Assembly: GCA_963662175.1 (NCBI GenBank)
Contig: OY759216.1
Location: forward strand, 54,391,087 to 54,455,086
Length of the DNA stretch: 64,000 nucleotides
Source of the DNA: Aradus depressus
Lineage: Eukaryota > Arthropoda > Insecta > Hemiptera > Aradidae
Direction: 5' to 3'
In this document: one piece after another, positions 1 through 11,465 of the stretch
Layout: each line of letters begins with the position of its first letter
Numbering within the stretch: the first letter of the stretch is position 1
The notes under the pieces: model-generated
Database searches by the model: none
Told to the model about the DNA's origin: nothing
The model's input: the letters and a program-made list of their open reading frames with translations, nothing else
Translations under genes and position numbers: made by a program

Positions 1-1256
1 TATCACTTGTACATTTGCCAGACAGTTCAAGTTCAGTTAAAATATGACCAATAATAATTCATAGAATGTTCTAGGCTTCATAAATTCTATTTATATCGGA
101 TAAGAGAGATTAGCTGTTTTATGGATTGTTTTAGTGTCGCGTGACCAGTTAGTTAAGATGTAAATAGTTGCTTTCAGTGTTTAGCTGATTCAGCTTTCTA
201 GTTTTTGGATGTGAATTGATTCTTTAAAATATGTCTTGTTTCTGTTGAACTGAAGTGAGTTCGTCAGGTTTTCTTTTAGTACAAGAGTACGGCCGTGTCA
301 CTGAGCATGTACCTTTAAGTGTAAATTAATGTACCATGAAAATAGTGAATAAAGAGTTAATAGTGTGGATTAGTTTATTAAGTCGAAAGTAGACTCGGAG
401 GTAAAACTAATCTTGGGATAGAAATGAGCGTTTTGTTATGAAAGAAATGCAAGTCGGGTACCCAAAAATTCTTCTGTCTAGCAGTGCTGGCGACTACACA
501 GAGAATTAAGTTAGCCGTGGTAATCCATTTAGATATAAGCGGCGCTGCTCGTCCGTACGAGCCCCGGCACAGTCCCTCTTTAACCCTTCGTTATTAAATT
601 ACTTGAGCAGACCTACTGAAAAATTAGATTAATAAAAGAGTCCTTAATCTAGGCATTTAAATGAATGTTGGGCAAGTGACCGTGGAGTTAGCAGCCGAGA
701 TTTGAGAAGCAGTGTCTGGAGAGGTGCGAGCTTCGGGACCCCTTATAAGACACTGTCTGTTCAATAGACACCTACGGAGTCAAGGGCAGTCCCACCTGTG
801 ACAGGTGTGGAGAAGAGTGAGACTGGAGCTAACTTCCTGTGTAGATGCCGTGGATACGCTAGGACAAAATTATACATTTCTTTGGAAACTTAGTAGTAAG
901 ATGACAGGAGGAAACCCAGCGCTTCCATGGAAGACAGGAGCATTGAATGCTTAGTTCCCTAGGTGCACTAGTCTTCACCAAGTATATTTAATTCTGGATA
1001 AGAAAACCTAATACTATTCCAGATTATCACTATTGTAACACCAAATAAAAGGGGTATCATAACCGGAAGTTTAAAGAACAGTTCTCAGGGTTCCTTACCC
1101 AAAAAGTACAACCGGAACCATATCTGTCTGCCTACCAGAGCCTTCTAGATCCTAAACTGTAATATTTCAGTAAATTATGTAAACTGATGACACTAATCCA
1201 GACAAATTATAATTACAATTCAAACATCCTAGTAACTGCCGATTATATATGATTAT
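1..1256. other. Unassigned DNA
   Basis: No open reading frame, RNA gene or repeat is recognised. About 540-880 is less AT-rich than its surroundings. The last 30 bases before 1258 resemble HN1, so the SINE that follows may sit inside an HN1 copy. Confidence 0.4.
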
Positions 1257-1257
1257 T

Positions 1258-1566
1258 ATGACTCATGCCCGGGCTTTAACTACGAGGTCATATCGCCTAC
1301 TACCAGAGAGCTCTTTCGTCACTCTGGTGGACATGAGCCCGACTCTACTGTGGGAGTCCTAAATTTTGCCTACCCTAAATTTTTATTCACCTAGGGCACG
1401 GACCATTAACGAGTGCCTGACATCGTACAGACTCTGGACCAGGACGGCGTGCTTAAGTTTATTTTACTTCCCAGATAAAATAAACTAAGGGCCTCGGTCG
1501 GGTTTCGAACTCACGGTCTTGAGCTCAGAAGACAAGCACGCATACCACTGAGCTACCGGCGCCCTC
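1258..1566 (-). repeat. SN1 SINE, nearly full length
   Basis: Minus-strand copy of the tRNA-derived SINE. The head ends ...GCGCCCTC at 1566 and contains A-box (TAGCTCAGTGG) and B-box (GTTCGAAACC)-like sequence on the minus strand. The tail begins ATGACTCATGCCCGGG. HN1-like sequence on both sides (AGTAACTGCC at left, AATAACTGAC at right) suggests it landed in an HN1 copy, perhaps with a decayed target duplication. Confidence 0.85.
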
Positions 1567-1710
1567 GAAAATAACTGACAATGTAATGAATTCATCTAAA
1601 TAAAATTTAATATGAGGATTTAGGAGCTCCAATGTAAGTCAACTGTTGAATGAAAAGTTGAATAATTCGTTCTAGAGCAGTACATTGCCAGTGATTCACC
1701 GACGATTTTT
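1567..1710 (+). repeat. HN1 (HINE-like) 3' part
   Basis: Has the HN1 3' motifs: TAATATGAGGATTTAGGAGC, a TAATTCGT block, the terminal hairpin CAGTGATTCACCG and then a T tract. It runs directly into an oppositely oriented HN1 piece. Confidence 0.75.
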
Positions 1711-1711
1711 T

Positions 1712-1834
1712 TTTTTTTTCATTTTTGGAAGCAGGGTCTCAGAAAAAATGAAATTCAAGGGAAAACTCGAATTAGAATTCCTGACTGATTACATAACTTA
1801 CCCTATACTGCGCCTCTTGCTTTGGACCTTTCTT
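1712..1834 (-). repeat. HN1 5' part, inverted
   Basis: Minus-oriented HN1 end with TTTTGGAAGCAGG, GATTACATAACTT and CCCTATACTG. It is joined head-on to the plus piece at a T tract. Confidence 0.7.
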
Positions 1835-2470
1835 TCTTTCTTCACAGCTTGTCTCATTAGCCCTTATAGCTCGCCACTAGCGCTAAGTAACGAAGTCGTC
1901 TCCTAATGAAATAAAGTAGTGTGTTTTGAAGAGGTGTGCAGGGTACAGACATCCTTGTGTAACTATTTCTATGTATGTACATTGTGTTAGCTGAGACGGG
2001 GGGAGAGTCCAAAAAGTCGTTAGCCAGGGGCCTGCCTCATTGTGAGGCCGTTCGTGTACCTAACTATGTTAGTTTTACATGGTAGTAATCACCAACCGAG
2101 AAAACTGCTTCATCAATTCTGCTCACATTTTGTTGTGTAGCAAGAGAGAGAAGCAGAGAGGGAGAGAGTGAATTCTTTGGAGGTGGGGTGTAGGGGGCCC
2201 TGATTGGGGCAAATTCAATCAGCGCCCCCCCCCCCCCCCCCCCCCCTGAAAACAGAGAGCGAGCAAACAGTGCAAGTGCGCAGGTCCGGAGAGGGGATCA
2301 ATCCTGGACCGAGCTCTGGATCCGGACAGACTCAATCACAGGTTAAACTTCTAACTTAACTTTGACACAACTGAATTGCTATCTGTGTTTGCAACAGCCT
2401 CCAGCCTAGCATCCCTCTCTCTCTCACTCTCTCTCTGGTTTAACCCGCCTCAGGCCCCACAATTTATTAT
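1835..2470. other. Unassigned DNA with CT/GA-rich blocks
   Basis: Contains GA-rich (2140-2170) and CT-rich (2410-2440) stretches and the poly-C run at 2225-2246. No gene is recognised. Confidence 0.4.
2225..2246. repeat. poly-C run, 22 bases
   Basis: Uninterrupted C run. It is one of about a dozen such runs in this window and is probably length-variable. Confidence 0.9.
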
Positions 2471-2615
2471 TTTACTTCCCTCGTAAGTAGAGGGGATGTT
2501 ATGTAATCGCTCAGAAATTCGATGTTGAATTTTCACAGGAATTATATGTTTTCTGACCCTCTGATTCCAGAAATTAAATAGATTTCATGATTGCATCTCT
2601 GTGAACCCGATAACT
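2470..2615 (+). repeat. HN1 5' fragment
   Basis: Begins with TTTTACTTCCCTCG and a decayed fold-back, then GTTATGTAATCG, TCAGAAATTCGATGTTGA and CCTCTGATTCCA, all HN1 5' landmarks. Truncated internally. Confidence 0.7.
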
Positions 2616-2659
2616 TCCTGTATTTTTAAAAATGTTTATAAATTAGTGTGGTGGCCCCG

Positions 2660-2912
2660 GCGTTGCTAGGTCATATCGCCTACTACCAGAACGCTCTTTC
2701 ATCACTCTATGGTGACATGAGCCCGACTCTATGGGAGTCCTAAATTTTTTCTACCTTGGTTTATTCAACTAGGGTCTTTAACGAGTACCTGACCTGACTC
2801 GGGATCTTTCCTTAACGTCCCATCCGAAGGACGGCGTTCTCAATTTTTTTTTACACCTCTCAGATGAAAGACTTAAGGGCCTCAGCCGGGTTTCTCCCCC
2901 GGGGCTCAGTAA
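2660..2912 (-). repeat. SN1 SINE, diverged copy
   Basis: The core AGGTCATATCGCCTACTACC and the block GTCCCATCCGAAGGACGGCG are clear; the tRNA-like head has decayed. Confidence 0.75.
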
Positions 2913-3210
2913 GCAAATACAAAATTTTGTATGTGTGTTATATTATGTGTTCCCTCGGAGAGCCTAAACAGCTGGATGGGTTTTTATGATTTATACGTCA
3001 TTTGATTTGATCTCCCGAGTAACATAGTCTATGTGACATAACCGCAAAAACAAAATGGAGAACGCTGGCCGACATATTATCAAACTATAAAAGACAAAAC
3101 CCATCGAGTGGGGAATTAAATTAAAGAGGCAACATAACATCAAAACCTATGGAACAATTACAAGATTAACAAAGTTTTCGTTCAAGAATAGTTATTATAA
3201 TGAAAATTAA

Positions 3211-3510
3211 GTAATGTAATCGGTCAAAAATTCGATACGGAATTTTAACGGAATTTCATGTTTTCCCACCTCCAGATTGGAAATATGAAAAAAAACTGTC
3301 TGTCCTTGAACGCGATAATTACCAATTTGAAGTCAAAACCGAATGAGGACATAACCTGTCAAATTTCAGCGATATCGGTTGAGAAGGGAGGGTTCAGGGG
3401 AAAGGCTCATTTCAAAAAACCCAAAAACTGCCGATGTAATGAATTTATAGACACAACATTTAGTATGAGGATTTAGGAGCCCCTTTGTAAGTCAACGTCT
3501 GAATATTAAC
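3211..3510 (+). repeat. HN1 copy, ends eroded
   Basis: Runs from GTAATCGGTCAAAAATTCG to the ACTGCCGATGTAATGAA and GAGGATTTAGGAGCCCC blocks. The central G-rich stretch is present, but both terminal hairpins are lost. Confidence 0.75.
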
Positions 3511-3710
3511 GCAAATATATACCGGCACGAAATTTTATATAGTAATGTTTATTTATTTATTGGCGCCTACACCTTCCTATATTTATATATTGTATGCATT
3601 CATAGGTGTGCTACTGAGAATGACACTATGCATTAGAAACCTATTCTGGACGGAAATAAAACCATGGGTAAACAACATCTTTTGTTTTTGTGAAAAATTT
3701 TATATGTGTA

Positions 3711-3905
3711 AGGACGACATCTATTTACTTTCAGGCAAATCACCCTGGAGGGGGGGGGGGGGGGGGGGGGGGCTTTACAGAACACTAATAACTGCCAATG
3801 TAATGGATGTATCGACACGACATTTAGTAAGAGGATTCAGAAGCCTCTTAACTAAGTCAACTATTGACGTTTAGCCCAAACGGCCGATTGGTTTTGGAAG
3901 GAAAG
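3711..3905 (+). repeat. HN1 fragment with poly-G expansion
   Basis: GACGACATCTATTTACTTTCAG is followed by 23 G (3750-3772) where HN1 normally has a short G-rich stretch. ACTGCCAATGTAATG and the 3' blocks come next. The apparent glycine or proline ORFs here come from the G run. Confidence 0.75.
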
Positions 3906-3907
3906 TA

Positions 3908-4072
3908 ACAACTTGAGCATGCCGTCCTTCGGACGTTAAGCAATAGTCCCGAGTCCAAGATGAATAAAACCTGAATAGGCAAATTGTAGGACTCCCACAG
4001 TTGAGTCGGGCTCATGTCCACCAGAGCTACGAAAGAGCGCTCTGGTAGTAAGCGATATGAGATAGTTCTAAC
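3908..4072 (+). repeat. SN1 SINE, 5'-truncated
   Basis: The 3' half only: GAGCATGCCGTCCTTCGGA through GAGCGCTCTGGTAGTAAGCG. It abuts the HN1 fragment at left. Confidence 0.75.
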
Positions 4073-4394
4073 TATATTTCATTAGTAACTTATAAAATTA
4101 CGATTTTCATCATTCATTCTATTTATTTATATACATATTTACAACGACATACAATTCGTCAATTGCGATGAATTGAGAAGATACAAGTGCGTGGCTGTAC
4201 GGCTGACGTACATGATACAAGTGAGTTCAACCTATGTAGTAACAAAACTGTTTGCGACTTCAGTCATCTGAAAACAGACATGTCCCTGTTCTATATTCTG
4301 CTTATTTTGGGCCGTGTGCGCTATAGCGTAGAGCTTTAGTTAATTTAGTAAATAATGTTTAGTAGTACTTTAGAAGTCTCATAGTTAACAATTA

Positions 4395-4520
4395 ATCAAC
4401 TCAAAAGCCTCTATGTAAGTCATCTGTTGATTATTGGAGAGCAAAAAGTTAATTATTTAATTACCCTCTGGGGAAGTACTTTTCCGGTGATTCACCAAAT
4501 ATTTTTTTTTTTTTTTTTCT
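4395..4520 (+). repeat. HN1 3' end
   Basis: AATTACCCTCTGGGGAAGTAC carries the subterminal repeat, followed by CCGGTGATTCACC and a long T tract. Confidence 0.75.
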
Positions 4521-4577
4521 AATTAGGAATTTGTTTTCAAATACTTTAATGCTTCCTCCGTTTAACATTTAAAGGTA

Positions 4578-4690
4578 GCTTTAGTGACTCATGCCTGGAC
4601 TTTAACTACGAGGTCATATCGCCTACTACCAGAGGGCTCTTTCGTCGCTCTGGTAAACATGAGCCTGACTCTACTGTGGGCGACCAAATT
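4578..4690 (-). repeat. SN1 SINE, 3' half, split by a second SINE
   Basis: GTGACTCATGCCTGGAC through GACTCTACTGTGGGCGAC. The SINE resumes near 4891 with CTCCCTGACCTAAATTTTG, so the sequence between is an insertion. Confidence 0.75.
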
Positions 4691-4890
4691 TTTTTTTTTT
4701 TTTTTGGGTTTATGTACGATGCATATTAGCCATCGTCACTGTGTTATGTAATTATTTACGACATCCATGGCCCCGGGAGAGAGTTCTATCTACGAAATAA
4801 AACTCACTCCCGGACGGGATTCGAACCCGCAAACCATGTTGAGACCATGCGACCAAAGCTCTACGCTCTAGCCCGCACGGCCACCATGGC
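4691..4890 (-). repeat. Second tRNA-derived SINE family (single copy), inside SN1
   Basis: On the minus strand, a tRNA-like head (GCCGTGCGGGCTAGAGCG, A-box-like; GGTTCGAATCCCGTCC, B-box) is followed by a short body and an A tract, which appears as T20 at 4691-4710. It differs from SN1. It is probably a SINE from another tRNA, not a functional tRNA gene, because no acceptor stem is evident. Confidence 0.6.
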
Positions 4891-5399
4891 TCCCTGACCT
4901 AAATTTTGTTTACTCAGGTTTAGTTTTAGGTAGAATTTCGAACCTGTGATCTTGATTCAATACATTAAACCCTTTCACTCCTGCATCTATAATTATAAAT
5001 TTAATTCAAGTTTACTTTTCACTCTACAGAAGTAGACAGAGGATGAAAAGAAAGAAAGACGACCTCGGAAGATATTAGACTTTTAAAGAGTCAGTTAATC
5101 AATGAGGATTTGACATTTAAAGATTTATAGCAAAATACAGTATTTCTGTTCCGACCAAAATTAAGTTATCTAACTTTAAATTAATAGCAGGATGGTGAAC
5201 TTTTGACGGAGCTTGGCTTTATCTCCCTAGTAAACCTGTATTTCAACTTTACCGAGAGTGTTCTTCCTAGTTTCCCAGAGTTGCAAACATTATTAGCAAC
5301 AACAGAGTCCAAAATGTCTTCATTTTAAATTCCTATTTAAAGAGGAAAATCTCATTTGAAAATGCTATAAGTTCTACTTCCCTTGATAAGATCTGTGTC

Positions 5400-5598
5400 T
5401 CGTGCCCGGACTCATGGGGTCATATCGCCTACTACCAGAACGCCCTTTCGTTACTCTGGGAATCCTAAATGTTGCCTATCCAGATTTAAATACCTGGGAG
5501 GGTGTTAAGTAGCTGATATGGTACAGGCTCGGGACCATTACTGAACGTCCCATCCGAAGGGAAGTGTTCTCAAGGTTCTTTCAGCCCTCAGGATGAGT
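5400..5598 (-). repeat. SN1 SINE, diverged fragment
   Basis: GGTCATATCGCCTACTACC and CGTCCCATCCGAAGG are recognisable; both ends are degraded. Confidence 0.65.
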
Positions 5599-5945
5599 TG
5601 CAAGTTTCAAATGCCCAATTCTGTCGACAGAACAAAGTTAATGGGTCAAGTATTCAAACTCTAAGTCGGAGAGAGATCAGTTCCAGAAGGGCCTAGAAGC
5701 GATGTACTTATCTACATGGGCTAAACTAAGTTTTTTTACTTCCAGTTTTACACTAAATTTAACTGCTGCGGTAGGTGTCGTATACAAGGTGTATTTGTAT
5801 GAGGTAATTTGTATTTGTGACGGAATTAATGTATTTGTGCATACGTAATCTCTAGAAATTTCTGACGCATCATCACAGAAGAGAGACAGACGTCAAACAC
5901 TCGTTAATATGAATATCGTAGATGATCATCGACCGACGGAACCTT

Positions 5946-6362
5946 AAAATAATAAGTCGTCGGTAAATCGCCGACAGTGTACTTCCCCAGCACGAATTAA
6001 TCAATTAAGTTTCCGCTCTCTCTTCGAAACCTAACACATTTTGGGGTAAAATCAAGAGTTGACTTACCCAGGGATCTCTGAATCCTTATAGTAAATTTTG
6101 TGTCGATACATTCATTACATAGACATTGTAGTTTTTAAATCGATTCCCTTCCGCTGATTTTGCGGAAAATGGATAGGTGTCGTCCTTATAGGACTTCGAA
6201 TTTTCATATGAAATTTTGTGTTTAATACCTTCATCACGTGAGGGAGGTATAATGTATTTTCATTTTTGGAATCATGGAATCGAAAAACATGATATTTTAG
6301 TGAAAACTCAACATCGAATTTTTGACCTATTACAAAACATCCCCTCTACTGGAGAAGTAAAT
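5946..6362 (-). repeat. HN1 copy with both ends
   Basis: Begins AAGTCGTCGGTAAATCGCCG (terminal hairpin), then TGTACTTCCCCAGCACG. It ends with CATCCCCTCTACTGGAGAAGT, a shortened form of the 5' fold-back. One internal unit is missing compared with the 620-bp copy at 16998-17617. Confidence 0.8.
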
Positions 6363-6402
6363 ACGCCGAGATTTGAGTTTCCTATGTTAGCTGGTTCGGC
6401 TG

Positions 6403-6448
6403 ATGCTGGCGGGGGTGCTGTCAGGAGGTACAAACAGTGCCCCCGTCA
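6403..6448. other. Imperfect hairpin
   Basis: Two 16-base arms, CTGGCGGGGGTGCTGT and ACAGTGCCCCCGTCAG, match at 13 of 16 positions around a 14-base loop. Function unknown. Confidence 0.5.
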
Positions 6449-6818
6449 GCTATGATTTATCGCAGTGGTTGCCACCCTACTACAAAAACCCACCCCCTCC
6501 CTATTAACCACCTCTTAGTCCAACCTCCCTCCACACTCCCGATGATCCCACCAACTTCTGTCACATACCTCATCTCCCTTTATCTTTTTTTCATCTTGTA
6601 TTTTCTATATGATTTTTTTCCCCCTTATATTTTCTTTTCCATCCCTGTCCTACCAAAGACCGCCCCCTTCTTGAACAGAAAAAAAAAAAAAAAAAATCCT
6701 TCAGTATTCTGGTAAGAGACAGGTGAACATGATATGCAGATCTGGATGTTTAGATTCATATTCTGTGTCGATAAATGTGGGCTCAGGATGAAGAAGAGGT
6801 TCTAAACTGGTTTAGACA

Positions 6819-6882
6819 GAGGCAACCATTCGGCAAGTCGAATCTAGATGGAGGCAACCATTCGGCAAGTCGAATCTAGATG
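6819..6882. repeat. 32-bp direct duplication
   Basis: The unit beginning GAGGCAACCATTCGGCAAG occurs twice in perfect tandem with period 32. Confidence 0.9.
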
Positions 6883-7299
6883 AAAGTCTGGTTTGTCCAT
6901 CCAAAAACGACAGAATATTCATATTCATGAAACTTGCAGGTGATGGCCGACATATTTAAATATATATACATTTCTTTTTATTCTATGTCCAAAATTCACA
7001 AGTAATCGGTCGAACCTAAATTCACGAAAAAAAAAAAAAAAAAAATGCTAAAATGCTAACAAGAGTAATGTGTAACACATAATTTTGAAGATATCGCCAT
7101 CAACATTTGGAGAGATTAAAATGAAGGAAGGTTTGCTGATCAGAAATCATTAGGAAATAACAAGGTAGATGATGTGAATTTCCTAGTACTTCAAAGTTGG
7201 TTTCAGTCCTATCAGCTCCTCAACTGGCTAGTTGATCAGATCTTTTGTTGCCTTCAAGACCTTGATGCCCTGGCACCCACCTTAACTCTACTCTGTTTT

Positions 7300-7860
7300 G
7301 CTACGCCAGGGACAGTATTAAGATTCGCCCTCCCCTGATGTTCCGTCTCTTGATGAACCAGGCACACCCGAGGATGGCATATACTTCAGCTTGGAATACA
7401 GTGGGATACACACCTAGGGATGTACTAGTATCTCTCGGTTTTCGAGCAGTCTGTGAACCAGACCAGCATACCCCGGTCATCGGTCTCAAGGTCCAGGCAG
7501 TAGTCATCTCTGTCTGGTATTGATACTTCAATTTTTTGTAGTAAAGTTGGAAACTGCTGTCATTTCGTCTGCGTCCACGTTTAATAAAAGGTCCTCCAGA
7601 ATGTCCCAGAAGATTACTGAATGCCCGGTCCTCGGGTATGTTGTCCGGTAATACCTTATTTGTTTTCGGCCTGTAGGCTCCTCTTCTTGCCTCCGCTTTT
7701 ACCATCAAAGATAGTGGGGAGGTTTAGAAGGGTTTCCTGGGCTGCTGTTGCGGTGGTGCTCCTGGCCCCAGTGATTCCCAAGCGGGCAAGTCTTTGGACT
7801 GTGTCCAGTTTTTTCCTTATTTATCCTATATTCGCTTTCTGTCGCCAGACATTCAAGTTG
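7300..7860 (-). pseudogene. LINE ORF2 fragment (reverse transcriptase C-terminal region and RNase H)
   Basis: Minus-strand remnant of a non-LTR retrotransposon. Near 7813-7700 the peptide contains VQRLARLGITGARSTTATA, the conserved region downstream of the reverse transcriptase in R1/I/Jockey-type ORF2. Further on, WFTDCSKTE (RNase H, normally TDGSK) and VFQAEVYAILGCA follow, but in different frames. The RNase H domain would remove RNA from the cDNA hybrid. The glycine of TDGSK is replaced by cysteine, and at least two frameshifts break the frame. It is inactive. The exact clade is uncertain. Confidence 0.8.
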
Positions 7861-8780
7861 AACTTTTTATGAGACATCCTTTCCACATCCAAAAAAAATG
7901 ACAAATGAACTGAAAATGTCTGTGTGTATGTGAACACGCTAACTTCCTTTAGGAAAGCCATAAGGGATTCCCCTCTAACATCCTGAATAGTTTTTTTGTT
8001 CTTGAATACATAAGTGTAATTTACGAGAACTATGATTTCTCTCAAATGTAGAAACGTACTGTAACTATGAGGACAGTTCCAACGAATGTTAAATACGGAT
8101 CATAAGTGTACGAGAAGATATCTTTCGATGGTTGTACTATCTTGTAGGAGGTGTATCCCGTTCGATGATACTCTCAATGTCAACTCTCTTCTTAGTGATG
8201 AGAATGTTGGTGACCCAGGGCGGTGACCATGACAAGGGACGAGAGGGAAGAGGTTTGATTGAGAGATAAGGAGCTGAGGGAAGTTTGAGCCTGTGTGACA
8301 GGGGATGAAGTCGTCAGAAGAGACGGACACACGGACCCCGAGCCTGAGAAGATGACTGGGAAGGTGCTATATAAAAATAAGAGGGATATAAATGGGAGAG
8401 TCACGGTCCTCCGAAGGAATGCCGAGCTAAGCAAGGAGAGTGACGAGGCATCCTGGCCGAGAGATCCGTCCATTTGTCATCTCAGGACGACGGCACTCTT
8501 CCAGGGGTCCACACGCAATCCAGTAATGCACATAGACCCAAAACACTTAGCTCTCATTACACTTTTACCAGAAAATAATTGCAGATAGACCGATTTCATA
8601 CTCAATGAAATTGGGCAATGTGGAAGAAGGGTTTATAGGGAGGCCGGAAACTTAAACTATTTAATATAAAATAAAAACAAATAATAAATTATATTATTTA
8701 AAAGTTTAAAAGGATCACTCATGTACAGCTGAGTCAGTGAGTGACCATTACAATAACAAAAAAATTCATTTATATAGGTA
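7861..8780. other. Unassigned stretch
   Basis: A plus-strand open frame of 97 codons (8295-8588) and overlapping minus frames occur, but none shows a domain, and codon use and splice context are not convincing. No repeat is recognised. Confidence 0.35.
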
Positions 8781-8784
8781 TACT

Positions 8785-9185
8785 AGCAGTAATACCCGGC
8801 GTTGCCCGGGGAACCTTGACTTTTCTCCCAATATCTCCTATAAGGCTATTCAGTTCCTCGACAGTACATTCATGATGTTATAATTTTCAATTATTCATAC
8901 GGAATAAGGCTTATAGTCCTTCAACTGTAGTAACGCTAGCTTTGGAGCTAAAACTAATTTATTCAAAAAGATTTCTCATTAATCGTTGCAATGGTTTTCG
9001 AGTTACAAAGATTGCGTGAGTGGATGCTGGGATGGACCAGATATTGAGGTACTAATACGCCTATAACCTTCCACAGACGATGACGAACAAATTTAAAAAA
9101 AAAATTAATCAAATCCATCAAGCCATTCGTGAGTTATAGCGGTACAACGCACAGACATTTTCAGCTTTATATATATGATAAATAA
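8785..9185 (+). repeat. Widespread 'CCCGGCGTTGCCCGG' interspersed repeat
   Basis: Opens with ATACCCGGCGTTGCCCGGGG and ends with ACGCACAGACATTTTCAGC then TTTATATATATGATAAATA. This head and tail are familiar from dispersed repeats in many insect genomes; the autonomous partner is not something I can name. No coding potential. Confidence 0.6.
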
Positions 9186-9272
9186 ATAGATATATTTAGA
9201 GATAAATAGGTACAACACTAAAACTGAAATTAAAGTCTAAAATAAAGAAATAAAACACGACAAACAAACACA

Positions 9273-9580
9273 GAGGGCGCCGGTAGCTCAGCGGTAGCAT
9301 GCTTGCTTACTGAGCTCAAGATCGTGGGTTCGTTACCTTGGAGGTGAAAAAAAAAAACCTTGAGCACTCCGTCCTTCGGATGGGACATTAAGCGATAATC
9401 CCGAGTGTGTATAATGTCGTACAGAGAGACCCGTACCTTAGGTGAATAAAAATTTAAGGTAGGCAAAATTTAGGTCTCCCAAAGTAGAGTCGGGCTCATG
9501 TCCACCAGAGTGACGACATACCTCTCTGATAGTAGGGAATATGATCTCGTAGTTAAAGCCCGGGCATGAACCACGAAAAC
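9273..9580 (+). repeat. SN1 SINE, full-length but diverged
   Basis: GAGGGCGCCGGTAGCTCAGC (A box) and GTGGGTTCG (B box), then the SN1 body and GCCCGGGCATGAACC tail. An A run has replaced part of the region after the B box. Confidence 0.85.
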
Positions 9581-9884
9581 TAAATAAATAAAAAAATTCA
9601 CAAAATATCTATCAAACTTATCTTTACAAAGCAAGTTAAAACTTAATGCTTAATATGAATTTACATAAGGAAATAAATGTAAGTAATAATAGTGAAAAAA
9701 AAAAAAAAACGGAATAAATAAAAATTAATAATAAAATGAAGAGAATAAATAAGATAAATATAGGGTGGACATGCAAGGGTTGAATATAAATATGAGGTGC
9801 ATATATGAAATGGAAGAAGACCTTAATCATTAACATTGAATGCTCTAAGTTTCAAGACGCTGGTTAACTTCAAAGTAGGTATTA

Positions 9885-9945
9885 TGATTAATTCTGTCTG
9901 GGTATGTACATTGCCGGTGATTCACAGATGACTTTTTATATAGTA
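9885..9945 (+). repeat. HN1 3' terminal fragment
   Basis: GTACATTGCCGGTGATTCAC followed by GATGACTTTTT, the HN1 terminal hairpin and T-rich end. Confidence 0.65.
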
Positions 9946-10240
9946 CATAGGTGATAACCAATCTCTCTTTTATCTATTTCAGTAAATAGAAGTAAATAAA
10001 AAGAATTGTGTTTATGTACTCTCAGAACCCTTCAATTTGATATCCTACTCGATAATGCAAAACATTTTTATTTCACCAAAAGCCATTTTTTTTTTTTTTT
10101 TTTGATGTGGCGCGAAAATTATACTGAAATCGGACTGTATACTGTGTTTATAGCTGACACTAAGACACAAATACAGTTCGAGTTTCATGGGGCTACGTTT
10201 TTTGTTGTGGGAGCTAAAGGTTAATCAACGACAAACAGAC

Positions 10241-10670
10241 AGGCCGGAGAGGTCATCTTGACAGAGAAGGGTATCCATCATAGTGTTGACATAGTTGCGG
10301 CCAACTTCGCCGTCCATCCTTCACTTGGCTAGGATCCTTTAAAGGGATGGAGGAGAGAGGACGGAGTGGAGGCGGCTGATCCGAAAGTCTGTCCTTGACA
10401 AGGCCGGAGAGGCCATCTTGACAGAGGAGGGGAGCCATCATAGTATTGATATAGTTGCGGCCAACTTCGCCGTCCGTCCTCCACTCGGCTAGGATCCTTT
10501 AAAGGGATGGAGGAGAGAGGACGGAGTGGAGGCGGCTGATCCGAAAGTCTGTCCTTGACAAGGCCGGACAGGCCATCTTGACAGAGGAGGGGATCCATCA
10601 TAGTGTTGACATAGTTTTGGCCAACTTCACCGTCCGTCCTACAATCGGATAGGATCCTTTAAAGCGATGA
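10241..10670. repeat. 160-bp tandem repeat, about 2.7 units
   Basis: Units start at 10241, 10401 and 10561 with AGGCCGGAGAGG or near variants; the period is exactly 160. Each holds GGATCCTTTAAAGGGATGG. The third unit is truncated after AAAGCGATGAG. The minus-strand frames across it only reflect the repeat. Confidence 0.9.
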
Positions 10671-11020
10671 GAAGTCGGCTCTTTGTTCGTCCCAATTAGC
10701 ACCACTCACTGTCCACATTTCGTAACTTTCTTGTCAAATTTTATATTAATGGATAAACCAATTGGATGAAACGCTTCAGTTTGGAAAGGGTTTCCTTTCA
10801 CCCCACGGTCCAGTGACCAGGAAGAGGTGAGAGCGGTGATTAGAATGAGCATAAAAACAACCTTGAGCACATCGTCCTTCAGATCGCATTAAGCAATTCT
10901 AATTTATATTAAAAGCTGGGAAGGTACAATTTAAGACTTTCACGTAGCCTACAAGAAAATTGGTAACCTAAAGACCCAATATTTACTGGATTTATTAGGT
11001 GGTGTTTATTGGTTCTTTTG

Positions 11021-11171
11021 GGTCATGGCCGGGCTTTAACTACTTCAACTAGTGGAGTCCTAAATTTTGACTGTTGAGATTTATTCATAGGAGTCTTCAA
11101 CGAGTACCTGACATACCATAGACTCAGGACCATCGCTTAACGTCTCATCCGAAGGACGGCGTGCTCAATGC
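11021..11171 (-). repeat. SN1 SINE fragment
   Basis: GGGCTTTAACTAC, GAGTACCTGACAT and CATCCGAAGGACGGCGTGCT identify SN1; the head is missing. Confidence 0.7.
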
Positions 11172-11267
11172 TAAGCGGTATTGATGGTGAATTGAAAATA
11201 AGAAAGAGGACGACTCATTCGGCAGAATGAGCCCCATTCTCTACACCTGACTAAAAAAAATAGTTAT

Positions 11268-11465
11268 TGTGACTTACGCCCGGGCTATAACTACGAGGTC
11301 ATATCACCTACTACCTGGACATGAGCCCGACTCTACCATGAGAGTCCTAAATTTTGCTTTCATTTAACTAGGGTAGGGGTCTTCAACAAGTGCCTGACAT
11401 CGCACAGACTCGGGACCATCGCTTAAAGTCCCATCTGAAGAGGACGGTGTGCTCAAGGTGAAAAA
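11268..11465 (-). repeat. SN1 SINE fragment
   Basis: CGCCCGGGCTATAACTACGAG through GTCCCATCTGAAGAGGACGG, in the same orientation as the piece just upstream. Confidence 0.75.

Noticed and set aside
10253..10601. Overlapping minus-strand proteins
   Set aside because: Translations of the 160-bp tandem repeat in two frames, with no start context or domain.
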